Source of the DNA: Allolobophora icterica
Lineage: Eukaryota > Annelida > Clitellata > Crassiclitellata > Lumbricidae
Direction of reading: 5' to 3'
Length of the DNA stretch: 64,000 bases
NCBI GenBank assembly: GCA_963556255.1
Contig: OY744604.1
Coordinates: 96,626,761 to 96,690,760, forward strand
The notes under the pieces: generated by a model
Seen by the model: the letters and a program-made list of their open reading frames with translations, nothing else
Database searches by the model: none
What the model was told of the DNA's origin: nothing
Position numbers and translations under genes: made by a program
Shown: piece by piece, positions 41,504 to 52,589 of the stretch
How the letters are laid out: the number at the start of each line of letters is the position of its first letter
Numbering within the stretch: the first letter of the stretch is position 1

Positions 41504-43519
41504 TTACTGAAACGGCGTCTTGTTATTGATGTGAAAGAAAACGAGGATTACTAAGACTTTTACGAATTTTTGCAGAACAAACCGCTGAATAATGTGTTCA
41601 AACGGATGATTGTTCTTCATAGCAGCAAATTCAACCAATGCTTCTGTCCATGGCTGTTCACAGTCGACTAAACATCTGAGTTTCAAATACTTTGCAAGAA
41701 AATGCCTTCCGACAGAATATTGACAATTTAAAGGATAAGGCCAAGTAAGAGAGTTTGCCAGTGGATCCTTATTACGGCAGACAAAGGCAGAGAAGTAGTG
41801 TTTAAACGCCGACTCGATAGTAGGCCTAATTTCAAATTGCTGCAAATCGTCTTTTCTTAAATAAAAAAAGAGTGTGTGCAAGCCAAGCAAACACTGCGAG
41901 TCAATATCGAAAAAAGTGTCGAACGGAGGCAACAGCAAAACATCTGTAAAATGAAACTCCTTCAAATCACTCTGAAGATCAGGTTGATGCAGAATTCCTT
42001 CACATAAATGTAAAACTTCATCGTACTGGCGACACTTGTAAAGGTATAAAGCACGATAGCAGTCAGCTGTGTTGTACTTCATGCCAGTAACACTGTAGAA
42101 TGATGTCATTCTATCTAAAGCATATTCCAATACAGCATCAGTTATTTCTTCTTCAATTCGAGAATGATTCACATTTAAAGTCGTATTTGCTGTCAAGGAA
42201 GCCGTTCTACGATACACACACTGTCTGACAGCTTTGAAACAAGTGCTTGACTGAATCGAAAGGTAGAATTTTCGTTTTGTTGAAGCAACAAAAAATTGGT
42301 CAAAAGGAAATGATGGATTAGGTAAATTAAGATTCAATTCTAATTGCTTTGACAATCTTTCGGTGGACATTACTATCAAATAATGAGCAAAAACATTTGG
42401 TGTAAGACGTAGATCAAGATAAATCTGCCTCTTAGTGAAATGCTTATTTTCACTAAACTTCTTGCATAGCAGACAAAATCCAACGATTCTAACAACATCG
42501 TCAATAAAAAATAAGCAACCCGCATTCAATGTTTCACTTGGAAAAGCTAACGGATGCTCTTGCAAGACTGGTAAGCAGAGGTCTACTACTATTTGGTATT
42601 GTGATTCCGCAAAACGGAGAGCAGCCAGGTAGACCAGTGCTGCAGGAATAGTGATCCTAGATTGAAAATCGTCACATTCTACAGCCCTTATAAGAGCTTT
42701 GATGAGAAACCCTTTTGACATGAGAGACATTAGTTGAAATTCTGAACGGCTCTCCGATCCACTAAAATCTTCCAATAAATTCTGTGCACGCAAAAATTGA
42801 AACTGACTTGCTGTTGTGGTTAGCTCAGGATATCTATGATATTGACACCTCACGATATTAGGTTTCAAAGAAAGACCTTTGACAAATTCAACAAATTCTT
42901 CGCTTTCCCATGAAATATTTCCAGAACCTAAATCATTTGCAACATTCAAACAATGCAATGTAGAATCCCAATATGCGAAACACCAAAAGTTGTCCGGTAT
43001 TGGTAGTGTTAGCGCTCTACTACGCCTAAATAATAAAAACTTTCTAATTAAACTAAAAAACCTTACACAGAATCTTCGATCTAATATTTTAGATTTTATT
43101 TCATCACGACCATCTTTGTTACAGTAGTGAAATCCATCCGAAAAGAAGGCATTAAAGGATAGTGACTCCAACCTTTTACGCATGATAAAGAGAGCTTGCA
43201 TGTAATATACAAAATGTGGCAATACTTTCCATTCGTTTTCAACTTTGAACTGTGTCCGAATCAATAAATGTATGTAATTTTCCACGAACCAATTGCAAAG
43301 AATTTTAGAATCGCAGAATTCATTTAGTCGTCTTTCTGTCTTGTCAAGCATTGCAGAGCTCGAAGACTCATGAAATAAATTTGCTTCAGGTATAAAATAG
43401 TTCGGGCAGAATCTCCTCTTTAACAAGTTTAAAATCTTTTGTAGTAACTCACAGCAGATTGCAATAACAGAAGTGCAATTCCACCATTCAGGAGACATTT
43501 CTTCACAAGCCCATAACAT
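41504..43519 (-). CDS. Copy A of the Mab-21 protein, C-terminal frame
   Basis: Continuation of the gene at 43519-44391, shifted in frame. The ATG overlaps the upstream stop (TAATG), but MLWACEEMSPEWW is the conserved end of the Mab-21 fold, so it is not an independent protein start. After about 15 residues comes a 650-residue extension unlike cGAS or MAB21L. It is rich in Leu, Phe and Cys, with TPR-like helical pairs such as AALVYLAALRFAESQYQIVV followed by DLCLPVLQEHPL, and ALYLYKCRQYDEVLHLCEGI. No membrane segment or signal peptide is obvious. The extension is conserved in copy B over its whole length, so it belongs to the protein. Function unknown; a protein-binding scaffold is one inference. 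Confidence 0.75.
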   Translation of the reverse strand: MLWACEEMSPEWWNCTSVIAICCELLQKILNLLKRRFCPNYFIPEANLFHESSSSAMLDKTERRLNEFCDSKILCNWFVENYIHLLIRTQFKVENEWKVLPHFVYYMQALFIMRKRLESLSFNAFFSDGFHYCNKDGRDEIKSKILDRRFCVRFFSLIRKFLLFRRSRALTLPIPDNFWCFAYWDSTLHCLNVANDLGSGNISWESEEFVEFVKGLSLKPNIVRCQYHRYPELTTTASQFQFLRAQNLLEDFSGSESRSEFQLMSLMSKGFLIKALIRAVECDDFQSRITIPAALVYLAALRFAESQYQIVVDLCLPVLQEHPLAFPSETLNAGCLFFIDDVVRIVGFCLLCKKFSENKHFTKRQIYLDLRLTPNVFAHYLIVMSTERLSKQLELNLNLPNPSFPFDQFFVASTKRKFYLSIQSSTCFKAVRQCVYRRTASLTANTTLNVNHSRIEEEITDAVLEYALDRMTSFYSVTGMKYNTADCYRALYLYKCRQYDEVLHLCEGILHQPDLQSDLKEFHFTDVLLLPPFDTFFDIDSQCLLGLHTLFFYLRKDDLQQFEIRPTIESAFKHYFSAFVCRNKDPLANSLTWPYPLNCQYSVGRHFLAKYLKLRCLVDCEQPWTEALVEFAAMKNNHPFEHIIQRFVLQKFVKVLVILVFFHINNKTPFQ

Positions 43520-44391
43520 TATAACGTCTTTAAATGATAAGTGCAGAGAACTTCATCTTCCTTTGGACAACCGTCATCTATTATTTCTCTTTTGGCGAAG
43601 AATCTGAGCAAGTGATAGACAATCTGTTGAATTTGAGTCCAACTCTGAAGTAAAATTACTTCTGCCACTGAAAATGAAAATCTCCACTGTTCCTTATCAT
43701 CTCTACAAGAACGATGCTGAACGTATACGACATGACAACCATTTTGTACAACTTCGGCGATTGCATCAAACGTCGGCCATCCGTAATTTCTAGGTCGGTG
43801 AGGCCAACGTTTGGCTTCTTTAGGCCATTGAGGGCACCACAAACTTTTGACAGTATCAAACATTTCAAATGCTGGGTATAAATTAACCGTAACTGCAGGA
43901 CCTCTAACAACATTTGCAATTCCTTTTCTCGGGTCGATACGAATTGATTCAGCAATCAAATCAAACACACGGTATCTATTTGGGAAAGTTCGACGGATAA
44001 ATTCATATTTTTTGTATTTCCAATTATAATTTATTTTTCCCAAATCACGAAGGCGAACAAAACCCGGATAGCTGGGGTATGGCTCAATCTTGCAGCATTC
44101 GATCGAGTCTCTTAAGCCACTCATATCATATGGCAACACTGGAAAGTCTTCTGTGAAGGCCAACTCATCATTTCTTGACATCAATATATCAACGTCTGCG
44201 ACGCATGGGTTCAACGGTCGTATGTAAAATTCCATAGCGCTTCCACAATACATGTAATAGTAGATTTCGTCGTGCATGCGATCATGAGCAACACCACACG
44301 ACTTTGGAAGCAACTGGCATGTACCAACTATGAATTCAGAAGCAATTTCTTCCATCGATTTATCCGCGCATTCCGTCATCCTAAATGACAA
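43519..44391 (-). CDS. cGAS-like Mab-21 domain protein, copy A, N-terminal frame
   Basis: Intronless 290-codon frame with a Mab-21/cGAS-like nucleotidyltransferase core. It has CGSAMEFYIRP (residues 49-59) and ADVDIL (65-70), equivalent to the G[GS] loop and first two catalytic carboxylates. Next come WCPQWPKEAKRW (185-196), NYGWPTFDAIA, NGCHVVYV and WRFSFSVAEVILLQSW (236-251), then YHLLRFF and the start of the YHLKTLMLW block, all in the order usual for Mab-21. Family members make cyclic dinucleotide-like signals on nucleic-acid sensing (cGAS, cGLRs) or act in development (MAB21L). The third catalytic Asp is replaced by Asn170 (TVNLYPAF). The frame stops at TAA within the conserved HLKTL block because of two extra bases relative to copy B. 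The remaining gene continues in another frame (41504-43519). MTECADKS at residue 5 matches the start of copy B and may be the true start. Confidence 0.85.
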   Translation of the reverse strand: MSFRMTECADKSMEEIASEFIVGTCQLLPKSCGVAHDRMHDEIYYYMYCGSAMEFYIRPLNPCVADVDILMSRNDELAFTEDFPVLPYDMSGLRDSIECCKIEPYPSYPGFVRLRDLGKINYNWKYKKYEFIRRTFPNRYRVFDLIAESIRIDPRKGIANVVRGPAVTVNLYPAFEMFDTVKSLWCPQWPKEAKRWPHRPRNYGWPTFDAIAEVVQNGCHVVYVQHRSCRDDKEQWRFSFSVAEVILLQSWTQIQQIVYHLLRFFAKREIIDDGCPKEDEVLCTYHLKTL

Positions 44392-44454
44392 TTATAACAA
44401 TTCCTCTCTGAGACTCATCATCCGTGTTATCAAATCCACCACCAACATCATCGT

Positions 44455-44560
44455 ACCATTGTCAGCAGCATCACACCATTATCAGCATCATCATACCATT
44501 ATCAGCATCATCATACCATTATCAGCATCATCATACCATTATCAGCATTATCGTTGTGGT
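44455..44560 (+). repeat. 20-bp tandem repeat upstream of copy A
   Basis: ACCATTATCAGCATCATCAT in four to five copies, beginning about 65 bp before the gene start (minus strand). The matching place upstream of copy B (61550) has a single degenerate unit. Confidence 0.85.
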
Positions 44561-44719
44561 AGTCATCGTCACGATCATCATAGCATCAAAATATCTATTG
44601 GCCTTATTAACCACATTGATTAAAACGTACAAAGGCTGTACAGTGGGAGCAGAATCGGAAACTATATAACCGTATTTGAGGACTTGAGATCGTCCAGTTA
44701 GGAAGTCAGTGACGCAGTT

Positions 44720-45370
44720 TGACATTTATAGCCATAACTTGAGGATTAAAATTGAATGGTCAACAACATCAAATGCTTTAGAGAAGTCGACTAACAAGCA
44801 ACGTACATAAGGGTTGCCTTGCAACATCAAGGTGACGAGATGTAGGAAGAAGGTGATTGCGCTGGTACAACTTCCGGTTGGTCTTAAACCAAACCGGTCC
44901 TCCGGAGCTTCCCGGTCAAATTGGATCAGACCACTTAGAAACAACCATTTTCCTGCGATTCTAGAGAGAATTGGAGTCACAGTCAGACAGGGTAGATGGT
45001 TTGAAAAGTCTTTCAATTTCTGGTATATTATTCACGTATGATTTAGTTATATAGGCTTGAAATCAGACAGAGTAGATGGCTTGGAAACTTTGTTCACGGG
45101 AGTGATCACCGTAGTGTGCAAGTTATTCGGAATGGACCAAGTTTGAAAACAACAATTAAAAACATGAGTGAACAATTCCACCAACTCATAAGAAAGTTTC
45201 TGAAAGAGCTAGTCAAGCCCTGCGGATGTTTTTCGCTGTGTGCGCAGAAAGTAAGTAAGTAAGTAAGTAAGTATGTTCTTTAATAAACCACCTGCAAACG
45301 CACTGTGGCTGACAAACATGTTAATACAAAAAGAGGTGCACGAAACATAATATAAAAACTTATAACCGTG
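44720..45370 (-). mobile_element. LINE reverse-transcriptase fragment, reverse orientation
   Basis: Reverse-strand frames read TVTPILSRIAGKW, FGLRPTGSCTSAITFFLH and VRCLLVDFSKAFDVVDH, the fingers/palm start of a non-LTR reverse transcriptase. At 45245-45370 an (AAGT)n run and a LINE-like 3'UTR segment belong to a separate tail in reverse orientation. Confidence 0.8.
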
Positions 45371-45574
45371 TTAAAGAAGCATATTGTTTTTAAGACCAAG
45401 GATTTCCTCAACCGAATCGTCCACAGTAGTCCTTGGTTTTCGATTGACCCTTGGTTTTTACTGTGGCAGTTCTAGACGGGATGTAGGCAATGTAGAAATC
45501 CAAAATTTTTCCGCGGGAGGACCAGGGAACCCCAGCTTCAATGGGAGGGGATTGGAGGGAATAGTACATGAAGG

Positions 45575-46468
45575 CAGTGGCGTAGAAAGGTTTTTGGGGG
45601 CCCTTTCTGCAGAGCTTCGATGATGGGCCCCTTGAACCTGTTTCGATTTGAAACCAAAAAATGCTGTGTAAAAAACGCTTGGCACTTTTGCGATAGTTGC
45701 ATATTTCGCACCGTGAGAAACATGCACATATCATAAATCGCACTCCAATTAAATAATAACTAAATTATTAAATTTTAATTATTTTCTACGATTTATTTTT
45801 ATAAACAATTTTTTATTTCTCCAGGCTAGCATAAAAATTGAACTAGAGCTTATTAATCTAAAAATATTGTTCCATCTGCTATGACAGCTAAAATATGAAT
45901 TATCCACAAGTAGGCCCAAATTCTGTCAAACTGTGAAACAGTTGGGTTGGTTGATAAAAATAACGAAACAATTTAACAACTTAGACAAGTGTTTAGTCTA
46001 CGGTAGTCTAAAAAGAAGATTCCGAAAATTCTGAAAAGTTAAAACGTTCGTTTGCGCGCCTTCTCTTGCGCAAAAATTATATACCACTTTTGAAGTATCA
46101 AGCTTTCTGGCATGTTCATTTTCTATTGACAACATTGCCAAGTCGCTCAGCCGCTCTTCTGACATTGCACTTCGTCGATAGCCTATAGTTATCTTTCACA
46201 TGTCGCAACAGTCACAGGCAAAGTCAACAGCAACATGTAGGCTAGGCAGTGCCGACATTCCAGCTTCAAATTCAGCAATAAGACTATTCAGTCGAGTCAT
46301 TTGATTGTGTAGTAGGCCTACTGTGTACGCTGTTGCTAATTTTGCTGTACATGTAGATTTACTTATAGGCTAAACACGACTCTAGGTCCTACTCGGAGCA
46401 GGGGCCCTTCTGACCGTCGGGGGCCCTTGTGCATTGCACAACCTGCACAACCCATTGCTACGCCACTG
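45575..46468. mobile_element. hAT-like non-autonomous element, 894 bp
   Basis: Ends CAGTGGCGTAG and CTACGCCACTG, flanked by CATGAAGG (45567-45574) and CATGGAGG (46469-46476), an 8-bp target duplication with one mismatch. The interior has GGGGGCCC blocks at both ends and an AT-rich middle without a transposase frame. A partial relative lies at 40072-40263. Confidence 0.85.
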
Positions 46469-46469
46469 C

Positions 46470-46590
46470 ATGGAGGAGGAAAGGGAGAGGGGAGGGAAAA
46501 GGGGTGGGGAGGGAAGGGGGCATGGGGTGGAGAAGGGTAGGGGAAGGAAGGGGAGGGGTAATGGAAAGGGTTATAGTAGGGGGGATTGCT
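46470..46590. repeat. G/A-rich low-complexity tract
   Basis: GGAAGGGGAGGGG-type purine run directly beside the hAT-like element. Confidence 0.85.
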
Positions 46591-46599
46591 TCCAGCTTA

Positions 46600-47825
46600 C
46601 AGAGGCGATAGTAGGCTCTAGTGCAGTGTAGAAAGTAGTTCCTTCAATTACATTTTAAAATCAATACTTACTTTTGTTGTCCATGTTCGTCCAGTTTAGA
46701 GAGCGACACCGTGAAGATGGTCCCTGAGAAATCCGATATTCCGAGATCAAATATATCCAAATGTGAATACTAAATCCAACTATTGTTGTACAGCTACTTA
46801 AGATATACTGCAGTAGCTTATATTGAAGCACAGCAGTCCACTCCAACAGCTACGTTTAAGACAGGAGCAGAAACAGAAAACTACGATTCATGCCCTAGGA
46901 ATGGTGCACGTGCAGTCATAATCCAAGTTCAAAGAGATAAAGTTCGATTAGACTCATTAGAGCGTACATTTCATGACTCAGGCTGAACGATCGACCAGGA
47001 AGATATAATGCAACAGAGATCGGAAAACAAACTATCTACACTATCCAATTACTAAGGGAAATCACATGGTTGAACACCAGTTTTATAATGTCTCATACTA
47101 TGTATAGTGACCTGCAAGAAATGCAGAAGTGGCATCGTGAAAGCCCTCGCCAAAAGCAATAACCACGCCAAATAGCTCTTACCTATTTGCCGTTTACACT
47201 ACAAATTTCTTCAACAGTAGCAATCATTTTACGGGATTGTCACAATTAGACAAAGCCTCACCTCTGTTGATCGTTCTAATTATATAGGAACTCTTCACAT
47301 ACTGATTAACTTCTTGACCTTAATGAACTTTGGCACTATCCGGGCTAACACAGAATACAGCACTCTACGACGAGTGTTAAGTGTCTAAATAGGCGTGTCA
47401 GTAACTAACTAGTCTAATTACTGAGCAAGTGACAATCTAATGTCTAAACGACTAACTCGGTGGCTAAGCCTAATTATTCAGCAAGTAAATAAGAGATAAT
47501 CACCTTTATCAGAGTTTTAATAAGCAACTTCAATTTTCATATGGGTCTTATTTTGAGTCACATTTCTTGGGAGAAAAACGGAGGAAAGATGGAAGAAGAA
47601 CGAGGAGAGAAACGGAAACTATCCAACCAGAAGTAACACCACAAGCTAATCAGATGCACAACTGCAAACCTTTATGATTGAATTCTGAATTGCAGTTTAC
47701 TTGTAACATTTCGGCCTGAGAACAGCAAATCAAAACAACAAATCTAAGGTTTTGTTTGAAATTTATTAATATAGCGAAACAATTAGTTTCAGGTTGACTA
47801 TTTTGTAGACTAAGTCGCACGCTGG
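46600..47825. other. Intergenic, nothing recognised
   Basis: AT-rich, with only short frames and no domain, tail or terminal repeat that I can identify. Confidence 0.5.
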
Positions 47826-49045
47826 TTAGGCACTATCCAAGATTTACTCAAAGACCAATTCGCATTCAGACCTACTGGATCAACCACAGCGGCTATAACA
47901 GTGCTTCTTCAACAGATTTCTAACCTACTAATCTCAAATGAATATGTAGTAGTAATTTCAAACGACTTGTCAAAGGCATTTCATACTGTCCATCATTACA
48001 CACTATTCCAAAAATTAATTAACATTGACATCCCTGATGAAATCCATAACTGGCCTCACCAATACTTTCAAGATAGGGGCCATGTATCACAAAATTCCTG
48101 GAAAGTTCTTCCGGACTAAAAACGATTAACTCCAGTGTTTTCCAAGGGTCAGCTATGGTCCCGCTTTCTTTTCCATAAATTACTCAGATCTCCACCCTAA
48201 AAATCCTTGTAATTTTATCAATAAATTCGCTGATGACACCTACCTCCTTATAGGCTCCTCTAATATAGATACTGCCCAAGAAGAATTTGCACATATCACC
48301 TCCTGGGCGAGTAGTTTAATCTTCGCCTCAACCACCATAAAAGTCGTGAATTAACTATTTTCGCCAGAAGGAAAGCATTCCCCTCCATCCCCTTATTATC
48401 CCGGAGGCCATCCGTGTTACTTCCCTTCGAGTTCTAGGTGTCACCATCTCCTCTGACCTCGGGATGGGGTCTCATCTAGAAGATGTTCTATCAACATCTT
48501 CCTCCTTACTCCACACCCTCCGAGTCCTCCGCTCCCATGGATTTCCACCTAATGTCTTACATGATATAGCAAGGGCCACCACTGTAGCTTCCCTGATGTA
48601 TGCACCCCCTGCATGGTGGGGCTATACTTGGGCAGGAGATAGAGTGAGGATTGACCAGCTACTTAGAAAAATGTGCCGAACTGGCCTACTTTCTCCATCC
48701 ATCCAAAGCGCTTCAGAACTGGCTAGGCAGGCTGATGAACGCCTATTCAATGCAGCCGTTGCCGACCCTGGCCATGTTCTGCGACCCTATTTCCCTGCTG
48801 ACCGAAATATCACCCATAATCGCCGGGTGTGAACTCACGAACTCACAATTTCACATTGCCTGGAAAGAACGATAAAAACTTTATATCCCGTATGCTTTAT
48901 AAAAACATATGTTTTTACTGATACCTAATTTAGATCTGATTTAATCACGTTTGCTGTCTATATTTTTAAAGACTGTAATCCTGTTGCGTTTGTGTCAACG
49001 GGAATTTCTGCAATAAACGAATATTGATTGATTGATTTACATGGC
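47826..49045 (+). mobile_element. LINE (CR1-superfamily-like) reverse-transcriptase remnant and 3' tail
   Basis: Forward frames with several breaks read DQFAFRPTGSTTAAITVLLQ, VVVISNDLSKAFHTVHH, FADDTYLLIGSSNIDTA (catalytic FADD kept, about 48228) and then RVLGVTISSDLGMGSH, LRVLRSHGFPPNVLHDIARA and APPAWWGYTWAGDR near 48420-48650. The copy ends in AATAAACGAATAT followed by (TGAT)n, the usual short-repeat end of such LINEs. Non-functional. Confidence 0.85.
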
Positions 49046-49980
49046 GCACATCGCTCGAATCTGAAAAAAAGAACAAATTGTACCTTACTTGTTACTGCAG
49101 ATTGTATCATAAATGTCTGAAAACATCTCAGGCTTGTGATCATAACAACAAAATTCAATACATCACAAGAAGGATATGATGCCTGTCATGAAGTTGAACG
49201 AACGTAGGTCTACCTTACTTTGAGCTATTCCTAGTGGCAGTAGTTGTTTAATTGGTAAAACTAGAACGTTAGATGTCGCCGGATACTGTGGTACTTTGTA
49301 TGCGTCATGCACGCACTAGTAATTATGCGTGATCAAACTGTCAGCTGCAGTTCATGTATATGTATAAAAACGGCAGTAGGCCTAATGTGGTAATCAAACC
49401 GTGGAGCAAATTCAACAAGCAGTGGTATAATCGGAACAAATTTCGTTATTCAACCAATTTATCTATTAGGCAGATCGTTTGAAGGTCAGGGTGTCTTATT
49501 GGTTTCGCTGGTTGAGACCGGTTGAAGCCAGTATGAAAAGGTTACCTTAGAGGCAAACAGCTTAAGAAACAGTAGTGAAGGATTGAGTGGCTGGCCTACA
49601 GGATTCAAGAAAGGGAGAAACCCCATTAAACCCCTAAACCCTACACTACGTGGTTCACTGAATATGCCAAATACATTTTGCTTGTCATGTCGACGCTACC
49701 CTTGATCAGTAGCCTAACTAGGCCATCGACCGAAAATTGTATATAAACCAGACTCTTAAACCAGGCTCTTAAAAACGCACTTGTTCAACTGACTGTTACC
49801 CTCGTGTTTGGCGCTTCTGTGAGGTAATTAAGAGACGATTTATAAATGTTCTATTACATTACGTTACATCTTAAGTATTAGTAGAAGATTAGACAATTGC
49901 TCCTCTGTCTGTTGTTCGGAACGTTTGGGTGAAATAGGGCCTAAAGCATCTCTACAAAACATCTTGATCGTGTGTTCCTT
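49046..49980. other. Intergenic, nothing recognised
   Basis: No convincing coding frame or repeat structure seen. Contains ordinary AT-rich sequence with TAGGCCTA words. Confidence 0.5.
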
Positions 49981-50128
49981 CAACTGTTGATCGGGTTCGG
50001 GGGTAGAGCCGCCCCCTAGCGGGCGGTCGGCACACGTCATCGGCAGGTCATCCAGCCAAGGTCAACGACTGTCTTCAGAACGACGAGCGACCCGTGATAC
50101 ATAGCGAGTCCGCCCGTTGCAGGGAAGA

Positions 50129-50186
50129 CCTCATTCCATCGCAGCAATACCTACATTATGTAGGTATTGTCTGCGAAGGAATGAGG
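50129..50186. repeat. 58-bp near-perfect hairpin
   Basis: CCTCATTCC, TCGCAG and CAATACCTACA on the left pair with TGTAGGTATTG, CTGCGA and GGAATGAGG on the right, interrupted by one A-A mismatch and one bulged T. The loop is only about 3 nt. It sits in a CpG-rich stretch (about 49985-50560). Confidence 0.85.
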
Positions 50187-50358
50187 GTTATATCCGCTAC
50201 AAGTGGTCTGGAACCAGTCGGTCTTTCGTGCCTCTCCAGCAGGTTGGTTCCCCACGTCAACATCAGTCAACCGATACGGGACCCGGTTAGATTTTCAGCG
50301 ATATCGCAAATCCTTCCTCGTCTCGCCGCTGTACCTCGACCCTCCGCTTAACGTGGCA

Positions 50359-50562
50359 ATGATGAAGGTAACATTTCTACATGTACCTGTATGTATCATC
50401 GTGGCCACACTTTCCACGGCCAGTGTCAGCCATTCGTCATCTTTAACTTCCACACCATTCACCGATTGTTATCTGCACCGTCACATCGCCGTCACCGAAA
50501 GAATTCTCGTCGGTTTTCCGTTACGGGAGGGACGACCTAATTCTCATTCACAGAACCATTAA
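50359..50562 (+). CDS. Small ORF with signal-peptide-like start, uncertain
   Basis: 67 codons from ATG: MMKVTFLHVPVCIIVATLST is a plausible secretion signal with a hydrophobic core, followed by a Ser/His-rich remainder and TAA. It lies in a CpG-rich segment and ATGATGAAG|GTAACA is also a possible splice donor. No family recognised, and it could be chance. Confidence 0.15.
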   Translation: MMKVTFLHVPVCIIVATLSTASVSHSSSLTSTPFTDCYLHRHIAVTERILVGFPLREGRPNSHSQNH

Positions 50563-51014
50563 TCGCGAACATTGGGAGCTAAAACTATCTTCATTCGTCT
50601 CAACCAACTCCTTTACTTTCTTCATCATCGGAGCAATTAAACTGGAACCTTTGGACTCAATCGAAACTGATTACCGGAACACATCCTCATTGACATATTG
50701 GACAATTTAGCCACCGAATTTCTATGAGTACTGGCTGGACGAAAAGTAGTATGGTCTTAGCAAGTCAACATTCTATTTGTTCTATTTTACATAGGCCTAC
50801 TGTTACAGTACTTGTTGCCGTTTTTAAGGCGCATTTCTATTTTTTTTTCAAATTAGGTTACTGACATTTTTTCGCATTCATAGTTGTCGTTGTATCACCA
50901 TCATCTTTAGACTTTAGCATGTTTGTATCGCAGATTAACAATATTCTTTAGACGGTGGGGGGAGGCTTTGGTCATAATGCGCACGCCTAGACGTCCTAAT
51001 TGAAATTCATTCAT

Positions 51015-51360
51015 TCATTCATTTGAGCATTTATATAGCGCCCCTTCAAGGGGGCTACTCAGAGGCGCTCCCGACTCCAGCACGAACGAACAAAGCAGTT
51101 TTTAAGGCAGTATAGAAATACTCAGATTGGATTTTAGGAAGGAGACGCAGCGCCAGTGGTAAGGCATTCCATACCGCTGGGCCAACCACCAGAAAGGCTC
51201 GATTTTGCATAGTTGCAGTACGAGCAAATGGGACCGCGAGTTCCCCCCTCTCTGCAGAACGAAGTAGTCGGCCGCGGGTCTCGCTGACAGGTTGGCAGAG
51301 GGACCTAAGATAGGTCGGAGCAAGACCCAACTGGCAGCGCCAGACCAAGTTCTTCATAGG
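51015..51360 (-). mobile_element. LINE 3' end, reverse orientation
   Basis: A 100-codon reverse frame (51055-51357) reads like the C-terminus of a non-LTR reverse transcriptase: LGLAPTYLRSLCQPVSETRG, LRSAERGELAVPFA, NRAFLVVGPAVWNALPLALR. After its stop comes the GCGCTATATAAATG hairpin tail and (AATG)n. Confidence 0.8.
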
Positions 51361-51520
51361 CTAATTAAGAGAAATTCTTCCCAGTTGCCAGACCACCCGT
51401 CAGGACTTCTATCTAATGGTATTTGAACTTAGCTCTCAAGCCGCCTGCATGAATGCCTAACCACATGTCAATTTGCAATGGTCTTAGGTTCTTGAATTCT
51501 TAATTCTTATTCGTTGTCGT

Positions 51521-51705
<185 letters not shown>

Positions 51706-51719
51706 TTAGCACCTGTATA

Positions 51720-52585
51720 TCTGCATAGCAAATGACAAGTATAAATTAGGCAGATGACCAACTAACTCAGGTGTGCTGCTTCGGTAAGCGCATTATTTTC
51801 GCATAGACGACAGAACAGTAATCAGAATTCCTCCCTAACAGTATTTGCTTTAAATACGGTAAATAATAATAATAGCAGAGATTTAAGTGCCATAGTTCGT
51901 AAACAGTTGAAAGGAAATCGATGCAACGATTCAGAAGCACTGAAATAGCCAATTAATAAACGAAGTCACAGAATGCCAGCGCCATGGATTGAATTGAGGT
52001 AACAGTTCAAATCCACAGTGACATGTACGCTTCCATAGCTACTTCTTTGAAATCATGTTGTACGAGTAGACCTAAGTTGATACAGCGCTCCCCTAAGCGA
52101 CGTCTAGACACCTAATGAAACGTAACGTCCAAGCGAATCACGACCCAAATTATTGTGAATCTTTGCCTTACCGATACATCGCACTTGTTTTCATAGTTAT
52201 TTCGTTTGACGAGTTGTTGCTCTAGGCTCTTTCAACGTACAGTTCCCAGACTCTCTTCTGTTCCCACTCTCTTTTTTATCCCCCGACACACCCATAAAAG
52301 ATAAGTAGTGTCCTCTTACTCTTTGTGTACAACACGCTCTGTCCACGTGGTACCCGACTCCATCCCACCTTGGATGCTATCTCTACCATCCCTGTCCACA
52401 GGTAGGCCGACATACAACAATATTTAGACACACACGCAACACTGGAGTCAATTAAACGTCCAAACACGAATGCTGATTAAAACTAATCAAGATAAGCTTC
52501 GACTTAAATCAATTTCAATGCTTAACGAAAGCGCGTTCACAAAGTAGCTAATAAGAAAAACTTCCTTAGGTCTGAACGTTTCTCA
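51720..52585. other. Intergenic, nothing recognised
   Basis: Only short frames without recognisable content. Confidence 0.5.
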
Positions 52586-52589
52586 ATTA

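Larger units (their letters stand above)
40265..44640 (-). repeat. Segmental duplication, copy A
   Basis: Collinear with 57660-61615: both contain a LINE-like 3' end, the same long non-coding stretch (TGAAATGTAATGAAGTT, CATGATTTTTATTAAGGCT), a Mab-21-family gene and the same upstream flank (TAGTCATCGTCACGATCATC). Copy A has gained a hAT-like element (40968-41332) and a 20-bp repeat expansion upstream of the gene. Confidence 0.9.

Noticed and set aside
43510..43530. TAATG stop-start overlap in Mab-21 copy A as translational coupling of two proteins
   Set aside because: Copy B is continuous through this point and the conserved HLKTLMLW block spans it, so a 2-base frameshift is the simpler reading.
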